A stretch of DNA of 64,000 nt from Flavobacteriaceae bacterium (lineage in GTDB: Bacteria > Bacteroidota > Bacteroidia > Flavobacteriales > Flavobacteriaceae). The number at the start of each line of letters is the position of its first letter. Position 1 is the first letter of the stretch. The notes under the pieces are model-generated. The model was not told where the DNA came from. It searched no databases and worked only from the letters and a program-made list of their open reading frames with translations. Location: positions 124,001 through 188,000 of the forward strand of contig JABGUL010000027.1 of NCBI GenBank assembly GCA_018646605.1, given 5' to 3'. Of the stretch, positions 36,548-44,290 are shown piece by piece. Both the position numbers and the translations under genes were made by a program.

Positions 36548-37349
36548 GATTTATTTTTTTTCCACATTGATGGCAATGAATTGCATTTTCTTTATGGTCA
36601 GTGGTTAAACAATGAGGACACTCCTGGGTATTTGTGTCTATTTTATTTGATTTAGTCATTTCTGCGGTAACAATTCCTGTAGGAACAGCAATAATACCAT
36701 ACCCCATAATCATTATAAATGAAGCTATAAGTTGTCCTAATGGTGTGATGGGAGCGATATCCCCATAGCCAACAGTTGTTAAAGTTACTATACACCAATA
36801 GATACTTCTTGGGATACTGGTGAATCCACTTTCGTTACTTTCAATTAAATACATAACGGTTCCAAAAATGATACACAATATCAAAACACTAAATACAAAA
36901 ACAAGAATTTTAGTCCTACTTGACTTAAGTGCTTTGAGCAGCATGTTTGATTCCCCTATATAATGACTTAACTTCAAAATCCTAAAGACTCTAAGTAATC
37001 GTAAAGCTTTTAGGGCAACTAAACTATGAGTGCCTATGAAAATTAGTGAAATGTATTTAGGTATAGTGGATAGTAGATCAATGATTCCGTAAAAACTAAA
37101 GACATATTTTAACGGGTGAGTAACACTTAATATACGTGCAATGTATTCTAAGGTAAAAAGGACAGTAATGATCCATTCTGCTATATTGAGGTATTCATGG
37201 TACACTTGGTCTATAGAAGCGATACTTTCCAGAGAAACTAATAAAACACTAAAAAGAATGATAAATAAAAGTAGGATATCAAACAGTTTTCCCGCAAAGG
37301 TATCTGCCTCATATATAATTTCATGTAACTTATGCTGCCACTTTCTCAT
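36537..37349 (-). CDS. Voltage-gated-like potassium channel with C-terminal zinc ribbon
   Basis: The 270-residue protein has six membrane segments. ALKALRLLRVFRILKLS near 110-126 is the S4-like segment with regularly spaced Arg. The selectivity filter TTVGYGD lies near residue 192. After the last helix the protein ends in a zinc ribbon, CPHC and CHQCGKK, about 20 residues apart. It is expected to conduct K+ in the inner membrane. The ribbon could regulate gating or bind metal, which is inference. It is co-oriented with miaA and overlaps it by 11 bp. Confidence 0.87.
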   Translation of the reverse strand: MRKWQHKLHEIIYEADTFAGKLFDILLLFIILFSVLLVSLESIASIDQVYHEYLNIAEWIITVLFTLEYIARILSVTHPLKYVFSFYGIIDLLSTIPKYISLIFIGTHSLVALKALRLLRVFRILKLSHYIGESNMLLKALKSSRTKILVFVFSVLILCIIFGTVMYLIESNESGFTSIPRSIYWCIVTLTTVGYGDIAPITPLGQLIASFIMIMGYGIIAVPTGIVTAEMTKSNKIDTNTQECPHCLTTDHKENAIHCHQCGKKINHVN

Positions 37350-37386
37350 GATATGTTTACTGCAGATATGGGGTTCATTGTAAATT

Positions 37387-38769
37387 TTAGTTTGTAGTAA
37401 TGAATGACAAAGGTATTAACTTATTGTATTTTTTTCGCCTTAAAAAGCTACGAATTAATTTTTGTGCATCTGGATTGTTTTCCATAGGGATTAAACGTGC
37501 TTCTATTTGGTTTTGACTTTTGATTTGGTGATTCAATTCATGGTATCCATATCCTCTAAAAATAGAATTTTCAATGTATACAAAAGAAGATTCACCTTCT
37601 TTTTTCCCTCTTTCAATAATTAAAAAATGCTCATGTGGATAGGATAAATCTTCCAATAGCAATTGAATTTTCTCTTGGTATGATTCAGGAGTCTCAGCTC
37701 CTATACAGGCGCCGTCGCATTTTTGTATACCATGATTAAAACAAGCGGTGTCAGATTTTGATAAGCTTGTTTTATGTGTGCATATTCCAAAATCATCTGC
37801 CCAACGGAAAAGTACTGTTTTTGCTGCCTTTTGATTTTTAAAAACACTAATGTATTGTTCTTCTAGTTTTACCTGTTCTAGAATTAATTTAGGATAGGTT
37901 TCAGTGTTATCAATCCGAATGCCCATTGGAAATATTCTAAATCGCATTGCACGATTGAATTTAGGCGCAATATTTTTAATTTCATTTTGCTCTTTTAAAA
38001 GCGTTACTAATTCTCCACCTGTTAGTGAAAAGGTAATGTGCGAAAGTTCTGCTTGAATTGCAATTGATTTACGTTGTGTTCCCGTAAGATGACTTAAAAC
38101 CCGTTTTTTTATATTATTACTTTTTCCAATATAGATGATTTCATTTTCAGAATTATGTAGATAGTAGACTCCCATTTCTGAGGGAAGCTTGTCTATAAGA
38201 TTCAAATATTTTGAAGGAACTTTATTTGGATTTTTAGTATTTATATGCTCTTTCAAGATTGTCTTTTGTACATCTTTTTCTAATAGTAATTCAAATAATT
38301 TTAAAGTTACTTTCGCATCTCCATGAGCTCTATGTTGATCGGAAAAGGGAATGCCCAGACTGCGAACTAACTTTCCAAGGCTATAGGCGGGTTCGTCAGG
38401 GAGTAGTTTTTGAGATAATTCTACTGTACAGATTGATTTTCTCTCAAAAGGAAACCCTAGCCTACGAAATTCTGTTTGTAAAATGCGATAGTCAAAGGAT
38501 GCATTATGAGCGACTAAGATGCAGTCTTCGGTAAGTTCTACAATACGTTTTGCAACCTCGTAAAACTTTGGAGCGCTCCGCAACATTTTTGAATTAATTC
38601 CGGTTAGTTTTTCAACAAAAGGCTGTATTTCTTTTTGGGGGTTAATAAGACTGCTAAATTGATCTACTACTTTTTGTCCATTGTATTTATAGATGGCAAT
38701 TTCTGTAATTCCTTCTTCATCGTATTTTCCACCGGTAGTCTCAATGTCAAGTATGGCGTACATGTTCAA
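37387..38769 (-). CDS. DEDDh exonuclease fused to GIY-YIG nuclease domain
   Basis: The 460-residue protein joins two nucleases. Residues 1-170 are a DnaQ-like exonuclease: LDIETTGG (Asp, Glu), HNASFDYRI and HRAHGDAKVT (His, Asp). Residues about 195-275 are a GIY-YIG domain: MGVYYLHNSENEIIYIGKS with the Arg in NNIKKRV and the Glu in LLKEQNEIK, as in UvrC and Cho. It resembles proofreading epsilon-type plus UvrC-type incision activities in one chain. Its role in DNA repair is inferred. It overlaps the YggS gene by 4 bp. Confidence 0.9.
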   Translation of the reverse strand: MNMYAILDIETTGGKYDEEGITEIAIYKYNGQKVVDQFSSLINPQKEIQPFVEKLTGINSKMLRSAPKFYEVAKRIVELTEDCILVAHNASFDYRILQTEFRRLGFPFERKSICTVELSQKLLPDEPAYSLGKLVRSLGIPFSDQHRAHGDAKVTLKLFELLLEKDVQKTILKEHINTKNPNKVPSKYLNLIDKLPSEMGVYYLHNSENEIIYIGKSNNIKKRVLSHLTGTQRKSIAIQAELSHITFSLTGGELVTLLKEQNEIKNIAPKFNRAMRFRIFPMGIRIDNTETYPKLILEQVKLEEQYISVFKNQKAAKTVLFRWADDFGICTHKTSLSKSDTACFNHGIQKCDGACIGAETPESYQEKIQLLLEDLSYPHEHFLIIERGKKEGESSFVYIENSIFRGYGYHELNHQIKSQNQIEARLIPMENNPDAQKLIRSFLRRKKYNKLIPLSFITTN

Positions 38770-39416
38770 TAATTGCGTTCTCCAAATATTTTACTTCCCA
38801 CACGAATCATCGTTGCACCCTCTTCAATAGCAATTTCATAATCTCCACTCATACCCATAGAAAGAATTGTGTTTTTAGGATACACTTTGATAGTTTCTTT
38901 ATAAAGAGAAGCTAAGTGCTTGAATTCTTTCCGAACTTGATTTAGATTCGCTGTGAAACTAGCCATTCCCATCAGGCCTCTAATAGTAACATTGGGAAGG
39001 TCTTCTGCTGCAAGTAGAAGAAGGGGGAGTTCTTCGGGAGGAAGCCCGAACTTGGTTTCTTCTTCAGCAATACGGATTTGAATTAAACATCCAATAGTAC
39101 GGTTATTTTTAAGCGCTTGTTTTTGGATTTCCTTTAGTAATTTAAGACTGTCAACAGCATGGATAAGGTGAACAAAAGGAGCCATGTATTTAACTTTATT
39201 GGTTTGTACATGACCTATCATGTGCCAATCAATGTCTTTGGGGAGCTTCTCCCATTTTTCAGCCATTTCTTTAATTTTATTTTCGCCAAAGGCACGTTGA
39301 CCTGCTTGATACGCCTCTAATAAATCAGATTGAGGTTTTGTTTTAGAAACCGCAATTAAGCTGACCGACTCAGAGAGTGTACTTTTAAATTCAATTATAT
39401 TTTCTGAAATGCTCAT
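38766..39416 (-). CDS. YggS/PLPBP pyridoxal phosphate homeostasis protein
   Basis: The 216-residue protein is a single-domain alanine-racemase-like barrel. LIAVSKTKP holds the PLP Lys (K25), FGENKIKEM and WHMIGHVQTNKVK follow, and LSMGMSGDYEIAIEEGATMIRVGSKIFG is the phosphate-binding C-terminus. It binds PLP without known catalysis and balances vitamin B6 and amino acid pools. The stop overlaps the start of the exonuclease gene. All core residues appear intact. Confidence 0.92.
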   Translation of the reverse strand: MSISENIIEFKSTLSESVSLIAVSKTKPQSDLLEAYQAGQRAFGENKIKEMAEKWEKLPKDIDWHMIGHVQTNKVKYMAPFVHLIHAVDSLKLLKEIQKQALKNNRTIGCLIQIRIAEEETKFGLPPEELPLLLLAAEDLPNVTIRGLMGMASFTANLNQVRKEFKHLASLYKETIKVYPKNTILSMGMSGDYEIAIEEGATMIRVGSKIFGERNY

Positions 39417-39463
39417 AAAAATAGCAAATATACGCTTTCAATACCATTCAAAAGAAGGTTTAT

Positions 39464-40594
39464 TTAAATATCAAATACAGAAGAAATTAGTAAACCTGTA
39501 AGCATTTTAGGAAGAATAAAGGTAGACTTTGCTGGTAGTGTTTTCTGTTTTTTCGCAAAATCGAATAAATATGATTTTGATAGCGGCTTCATGTGAAAAA
39601 CAAGTTGATTGTTACTTTGTGATTCCAATGAAGACTCATTTAAATCTGGGGCATAATTAAGCTTTGGGAGGGGAGTAGGTAAGGGGTCAAGCAATTTGCT
39701 AATGATGAAGTTTGGGATGTTTTCTGAATTTATTGTTTCTTTTGAAAATCCAAACCATTGCTGTTTAACCTGAATAAGTAAAGGATAATTACTTTTTAAA
39801 TTTTCATTATTTTTCAAAGTACCCCCCCCTCTTTTAACAATCATTTGCTCTAAAGCTAGATAAAATCTCTGGCTTAGTACTTCATTCGTGAACCAGACAA
39901 ATGAATTTAATTTTATTTGACTTTCGTGAACTAGAAAACTAAAAACAGAAAGTGGTTTTCCCACTACTTTAGATAAATCCACCATACATTGAATACGATG
40001 ATGCCCATCTGCCAAGTGAAAATGTGTCTGTGAATTTGCCCAATTCTCTAAAATGGTACTTTGATTCGAGTCTAAGGGCCAGAGTTGATGGCGGGTTCCG
40101 TCAAAATCAAAATCCAAAACGCAGTCATTCTTTTCTAAAATGTAAGGTTTTAATTCATTAGGAGTAGGTAATTCATGTATCATCATAACAGGCTCTGCTT
40201 GTATCTGCACTGCTTTGACATAGGTAGCCATATGATCTACTCTATTTTTAAATGTTTTTTCATGTTTAGTGATCTTGTTGGATTCTATATCAGAGGTATC
40301 AGCACCCCCTAAAAAACCTACGGTTTGGAAATTTGAGTTGCTAATTTTGTAATAAAAGAAGGAAGGTTTTTTTGTTTCAGTATACTTCCTTTCTTTTAAA
40401 AAATTCAACCACATTTCCCGAACCTGATTTACATCTCGCGGTTTTTTTTTCTGTGGATGAATAACATTAATGAAATTATCTTCTGTTTTTTTTAATTCAA
40501 GAACTTCTTTAAAACTGTACTTGTCTAAAGAGTGAATTACTTGTCTACTTGGCGCTTTGGGTAAAGAAAAGCTGAGGGGAGTGAATTTGGGCAT
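39464..40594 (-). CDS. DUF1015-type protein
   Basis: The 376-residue protein has features of DUF1015: FYYKISNSNFQTVGFLGG near residue 80, the central DGTRHQLWPLD and FHLADGHHRIQCM segments near 170-205 with a conserved Gly-His-His, and a proline-rich LPTPLPKLNYAPD. Function is unknown. The flavobacterial family members I recall are somewhat longer (about 410 residues); the N-terminal part here looks shortened. It is followed after 12 bp by the oxidoreductase gene upstream on the same strand. Confidence 0.75.
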   Translation of the reverse strand: MPKFTPLSFSLPKAPSRQVIHSLDKYSFKEVLELKKTEDNFINVIHPQKKKPRDVNQVREMWLNFLKERKYTETKKPSFFYYKISNSNFQTVGFLGGADTSDIESNKITKHEKTFKNRVDHMATYVKAVQIQAEPVMMIHELPTPNELKPYILEKNDCVLDFDFDGTRHQLWPLDSNQSTILENWANSQTHFHLADGHHRIQCMVDLSKVVGKPLSVFSFLVHESQIKLNSFVWFTNEVLSQRFYLALEQMIVKRGGGTLKNNENLKSNYPLLIQVKQQWFGFSKETINSENIPNFIISKLLDPLPTPLPKLNYAPDLNESSLESQSNNQLVFHMKPLSKSYLFDFAKKQKTLPAKSTFILPKMLTGLLISSVFDI

Positions 40595-40606
40595 TAAAAA
40601 ATTTGT

Positions 40607-41569
40607 TTAACCAATACATGCTATAATTTGATGGGCAACTGCTAATGCTTTTGCACCATCTTTCAGAGACACTAGTGGTGTAATATTATTATGGATACAA
40701 TCTGCAAAGTGTTCTAATTCTTCCTGAATAGCATTGGAATCGTGTATTTCAGGGTTTTCAAAATATATTTGTTTTTTTTCACCTTCTGCATTCGTTAATA
40801 ATAACGCTAAGTCATCGGTAATTTCAGGAGCGTCTTTTATTTTAACCACCTCCACTTTTTTTGTTAGAAAATCGACTGCGATATAGGCATTCTTCTGAAA
40901 AAAGCGAGTTTTACGCATTTTCTTTAGCGATATTCGACTGGCTGTTAAATTTGCTACACAGCCATTTTCAAACTCAATTCGAGCATTACTAATATCAGGT
41001 GTTTCGCTAATTACAGCTACTCCAGAGGCATCTATTTTTTTTATAGGTGAGTTTACAACACTTAGAATAATATCAATATCATGAATCATTAAATCCAAAA
41101 CAACGGATACGTCCGTGCCCCTTGGGTTGAATTCTGCTAAACGATGCGCCTCTATAAATAATGGGGCTGTGATAGAATTTATAATCGACTGAAATGCAGG
41201 ATTGAAACGTTCTACGTGTCCCACTTGTCCGATAACACCTTTGGATTCTGCCAAAGCTACAAGGGCAGTAGCTTCAGCATCTGTTTTGGCTAAAGGCTTT
41301 TCTATAAAAATATGCTTTTTTGCATTTATAGCCAATGAAGCCATTTCAAAATGAGAAAGGGTAGGAGTTACAATATCAACAACATCACAAGCTTCAATTA
41401 GAGCTTCTGGACTTTCAAAAGGATGATAACCATAACTTGAATTTATTGAGGCGACGGTTTTTGGATCTGGATCATAAAAACCAACCAAATCATAGCGTGT
41501 AGATGCTGCAGCAATATGCAAGTGAATTTTTCCTAAATGTCCAGCTCCGAGGACTCCTATTTTTAGCAT
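40607..41569 (-). CDS. Gfo/Idh/MocA family oxidoreductase
   Basis: The 320-residue protein has an NAD(P)-binding Rossmann domain (GVLGAGHLGKIHL at 5-17) and the family hallmark IFIEKPLAKT near residue 90-99. DLMIHDIDIILS near 165 contains the catalytic-type His-Asp pair, and a C-terminal beta-sheet dimer domain follows. These enzymes oxidise or reduce sugar derivatives; the substrate is unknown. It is divergent from pcm with a short shared promoter region. Confidence 0.87.
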   Translation of the reverse strand: MLKIGVLGAGHLGKIHLHIAAASTRYDLVGFYDPDPKTVASINSSYGYHPFESPEALIEACDVVDIVTPTLSHFEMASLAINAKKHIFIEKPLAKTDAEATALVALAESKGVIGQVGHVERFNPAFQSIINSITAPLFIEAHRLAEFNPRGTDVSVVLDLMIHDIDIILSVVNSPIKKIDASGVAVISETPDISNARIEFENGCVANLTASRISLKKMRKTRFFQKNAYIAVDFLTKKVEVVKIKDAPEITDDLALLLTNAEGEKKQIYFENPEIHDSNAIQEELEHFADCIHNNITPLVSLKDGAKALAVAHQIIACIG

Positions 41570-41589
41570 TTTTTTTGATTGAATGGAAC

Positions 41590-41597
41590 CAAAAATA
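41590..41597 (-). promoter_or_regulatory. Candidate -7 element for the Gfo/Idh oxidoreductase gene
   Basis: On the minus strand TATTTTTG matches TAnnTTTG. It ends 20 bp before the ATG at 41569. It forms a divergent pair with the pcm promoter 9 bp away. Confidence 0.5.
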
Positions 41598-41605
41598 CAA
41601 TCTAA

Positions 41606-41638
41606 TTGTGAAATTTTAAGAAAACAGCGTTATTTTTG
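41606..41638 (+). promoter_or_regulatory. Promoter of pcm
   Basis: TTG (41606-41608), 22 nt and TATTTTTG (41631-41638) resemble the Bacteroidota consensus. The box ends 6 nt before the ATG at 41645, so the transcript would be leaderless or nearly so. This also argues against the TTG at 41636 as a start. Confidence 0.6.
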
Positions 41639-41644
41639 TTTCCA

Positions 41645-42286
41645 ATGAAAGAATCAACGAAGCATCAAGGATTACGAAGGCATCTAATTGAAACACTGAA
41701 GGCAAAAGGTATACAGTCAGAGGCGGTTCTGAGTGTCATGTTAGATGTTCCAAGGCATTTTTTTATGGACCCGAGTTTGGTGGGTTACGCTTATGAGGAC
41801 AATGCATACCCTATTTCAGCTGATCAAACAATTTCTCAGCCTTATACAGTTGCTTTTCAATCGGAGTTATTAGACGTTTCAAGTGCAAATAAAGTGTTGG
41901 AGATAGGAACAGGCTCTGGATATCAGACTGCTGTTTTATTAGGGCTTTCACCACAAGTATATACGATTGAGCGACAGCAAGTACTATTCAAGCAAACCCA
42001 ACGTCTTTTTCTTCAATTGGGATACCGTCCCAAAAAACATATTTTTGGGGATGGTTACAAAGGACTACCTGATGCAGCACCATTTGATCGGATTATTGTT
42101 ACAGCAGGTGCACCAGAAGTCCCAAAACCATTACTTAATCAACTCGCTATTGGAGGGAAGTTAGTCATACCAATAGGTGAAAAAGAACAAATCATGACTC
42201 GCTTTATTCGCACTTCCAAGAGTTCCTTTGACAAAGAAGAATTTGGTCTTTTTCGATTTGTACCCTTACTAGAAAATAAAAATTAA
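41645..42286 (+). CDS. pcm: Protein-L-isoaspartate O-methyltransferase
   Basis: The 213-residue SAM-dependent enzyme repairs isoaspartyl residues in damaged proteins. VPRHFFMDPSLVGYAYEDNAYPI near residue 28-50 is the family signature, in which the usual ISQPYTVA follows. LEIGTGSGYQTAVL is the SAM loop, and DRIIVTAGAPEVPKPLL completes the domain. I chose the ATG at 41645; a TTG three codons upstream overlaps the -7 promoter box. Length is typical. Confidence 0.93.
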   Translation: MKESTKHQGLRRHLIETLKAKGIQSEAVLSVMLDVPRHFFMDPSLVGYAYEDNAYPISADQTISQPYTVAFQSELLDVSSANKVLEIGTGSGYQTAVLLGLSPQVYTIERQQVLFKQTQRLFLQLGYRPKKHIFGDGYKGLPDAAPFDRIIVTAGAPEVPKPLLNQLAIGGKLVIPIGEKEQIMTRFIRTSKSSFDKEEFGLFRFVPLLENKN

Positions 42287-42348
42287 TTTCTTATTTTTTT
42301 TTGATTAAGCTATTAAGAAAAAATATAATTTCGCTTAAAATTCAGGTA

Positions 42349-43524
42349 ATGTTATTTGATAATACCCAAAGAGCGTATCATTTAAAAACAGATAGGGAGC
42401 TATATAAAGCCTACTATTTATTTCGTCTTATTTCCAACTCTACCCTTGTCACAGTGGGTAGCTGGTTTGCGCAACTTTCTTTAAAGTTAAGACTGCCCGT
42501 AGCACCTCTTTTTAAAGCAACTGTTTTTTCTCAATTTTGCGCCGGTCTTAATAAAGAAGAATCCTTGGAATTAGTTAATAAACTAGAGTCTTATAAAATT
42601 AATTCCTATTTGCATTTTGCTGCTGAAGAATCGAAAACTGAGGAAGGGATGGATATAAGTTTAGCGAACACCCTGGAAACTCTCTCATTTTCAAAAGAGT
42701 CAAGTTCTCTACCATTTACCGTTTTTAAAGCCACTGCTCTGGGTCCCATGTCACTTTTTAAAAAAAAAGGTGATAAAATAGATTTTACAAATTCGGAAGA
42801 AGAAACCTGGAAGCGGGTGTTGAATAGAATTGATACCTGCTGTGAGAATGCAAAAAAAATGGGAGTTAATTTGCTTATTGATGCAGAAGAATCGTGGTTT
42901 CAAGATGCAATAGATGAAATTGCAGAATCCTTAATGGAAAAGTACAATAAGGAAACCCCTTTTGTTTATACAACCCTTCAGATGTATCGTAAAGATCGTT
43001 TGGAGTATCTGAAAAATTTACATGAAAATGCAACAAAAAAAGGGTTTAAAATAGGGGTTAAATTGGTAAGAGGAGCTTACATTGAAAAAGAAAACTCCAG
43101 AGCATTACAGTTGGGTATTAGCTCACCCATCTGCGAATCAAAGCTAATGACAGATTTAAACTTTAATGCTGGACTAGACTTTATTCTTAAAAATCTTGAG
43201 GATTGTAGCTTGTTTTTAGGTTCTCACAACGAACAAAGTGTAAAGCGTGTAATTGACTGGATGGTGGAGAATAAAATTGAAAAAGACCACCCTCATGTTT
43301 GGTTTTCACAACTATTAGGGATGGCAGATCATATTTCTTTTAATCTTGCGTCAGAAGGATATAGTGTAGTTAAATATCTTCCCTATGGTCCCGTAAGCGA
43401 AGTGATTCCATATTTGATTAGAAGAGCCGAAGAAAACACCTCTGTAAGTGGTCAAACCCCCCGAGAGTTAAGCTTGATTGAGAAAGAATTGAAACGAAGA
43501 AAAGCTACGGTTTCAAGTAGCTAA
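42349..43524 (+). CDS. Proline dehydrogenase
   Basis: The 391-residue FAD enzyme oxidises proline to pyrroline-5-carboxylate. The TIM barrel shows ALGPMSLF, LLIDAEESWFQDAID, TLQMYRKDRLEYL, KLVRGAYIEKE (FAD/proline site) and LGSHNEQSV. The C-terminal signature YGPVSEVIPYLIRRAEENTS is intact. I preferred the ATG at 42349 to a TTG 48 bp upstream because MLFDNTQRAYHLKTD begins the conserved part. Its end overlaps the convergent small-protein gene by 20 bp. Confidence 0.91.
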   Translation: MLFDNTQRAYHLKTDRELYKAYYLFRLISNSTLVTVGSWFAQLSLKLRLPVAPLFKATVFSQFCAGLNKEESLELVNKLESYKINSYLHFAAEESKTEEGMDISLANTLETLSFSKESSSLPFTVFKATALGPMSLFKKKGDKIDFTNSEEETWKRVLNRIDTCCENAKKMGVNLLIDAEESWFQDAIDEIAESLMEKYNKETPFVYTTLQMYRKDRLEYLKNLHENATKKGFKIGVKLVRGAYIEKENSRALQLGISSPICESKLMTDLNFNAGLDFILKNLEDCSLFLGSHNEQSVKRVIDWMVENKIEKDHPHVWFSQLLGMADHISFNLASEGYSVVKYLPYGPVSEVIPYLIRRAEENTSVSGQTPRELSLIEKELKRRKATVSSS

Positions 43525-43867
43525 TAACAGTAAGCGTTTTATCACAATTAGTAACTTCAAATGCTCCATTTGATTTGGGCCCAACGGCTATATAATACAT
43601 ACGGCAAGAATCTCTTTTAGTATCACTTTTAGAAAAATTAATATCTCCACGATCTATATATAATCGAACCAAACTGTCTGTTAACTGAGGGAATTTTTTT
43701 TGGAGTTCTAATGGAAATTTAATTTCTTTTTGTAGAATATTATCTTTCACTCGAGCAGAGGGGGAGTAATTACAACTTGTTTTTTTACCATTAAAAATAA
43801 AGGCTAAAAAAATTAACCCTACAGAGAAGCCTCCTAGATAATAGCCGAAGCGGTATAATATCTTCAT
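43505..43867 (-). CDS. Small membrane-anchored DUF4258-like protein
   Basis: The 120-residue protein starts with a single hydrophobic segment (YYLGGFSVGLIFLAFIF) and a short basic/Cys-containing loop. It then has a polar domain with SKSDTKRDSCRMYYIAV. The pattern (membrane start, CNYSPSARV, SDTKRDSC) resembles flavobacterial proteins assigned to DUF4258, which I recall but cannot verify here. Function is unknown. It overlaps the tsaE gene by 4 bp and is probably translated from the same mRNA. Confidence 0.65.
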   Translation of the reverse strand: MKILYRFGYYLGGFSVGLIFLAFIFNGKKTSCNYSPSARVKDNILQKEIKFPLELQKKFPQLTDSLVRLYIDRGDINFSKSDTKRDSCRMYYIAVGPKSNGAFEVTNCDKTLTVISYLKP

Positions 43868-44274
43868 TTAATTACTTGTTTTAATTTCCGTGTTGAAGCA
43901 TTTATCATCTCCAGTTGATAGTGATCATAGGATAATGGAAGGTGTTCTGAAATTATTTCAGCCCACTCAAGTAAGCATATATTCCCCGATTCAAAATATT
44001 CTTCTACACCAAAATCAATAGCTTCATTTGAGTTCTCTAAACGGTAAAAATCAAAATGATAAATAGCTCCTTGTGGACTTTTATAGGTATTGACTAAGGA
44101 AAAGGTTGGACTACTTGTCGTTTCTGTAACCCCCATCCTTTTACAAAGAGCTGAAATTAAGGTTGTTTTTCCTGCTCCCATTGTTCCGTCAATACGAATA
44201 ACATCATGGTTTTTATGATCAAGGATTGCATCTACTGCATTATTAATAGCTTCTTTGTCAAAGATTATTTCCAT
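43864..44274 (-). CDS. tsaE: tRNA threonylcarbamoyladenosine synthesis ATPase TsaE
   Basis: The 136-residue protein has the TsaE P-loop DGTMGAGKTTLISAL (Lys 36), SSPTFSLVNTY, HFDFYRLENSNEAIDFG and LLEWAEII. It binds TsaB-TsaD and is needed to make t6A37 in tRNAs reading ANN codons. It lies 16 bp downstream of porX on the same strand. All ATPase residues appear intact. tsaB and tsaD are not in the window. Confidence 0.92.
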   Translation of the reverse strand: MEIIFDKEAINNAVDAILDHKNHDVIRIDGTMGAGKTTLISALCKRMGVTETTSSPTFSLVNTYKSPQGAIYHFDFYRLENSNEAIDFGVEEYFESGNICLLEWAEIISEHLPLSYDHYQLEMINASTRKLKQVIK

Positions 44275-44290
44275 GAAGTCAAAGGTAATG

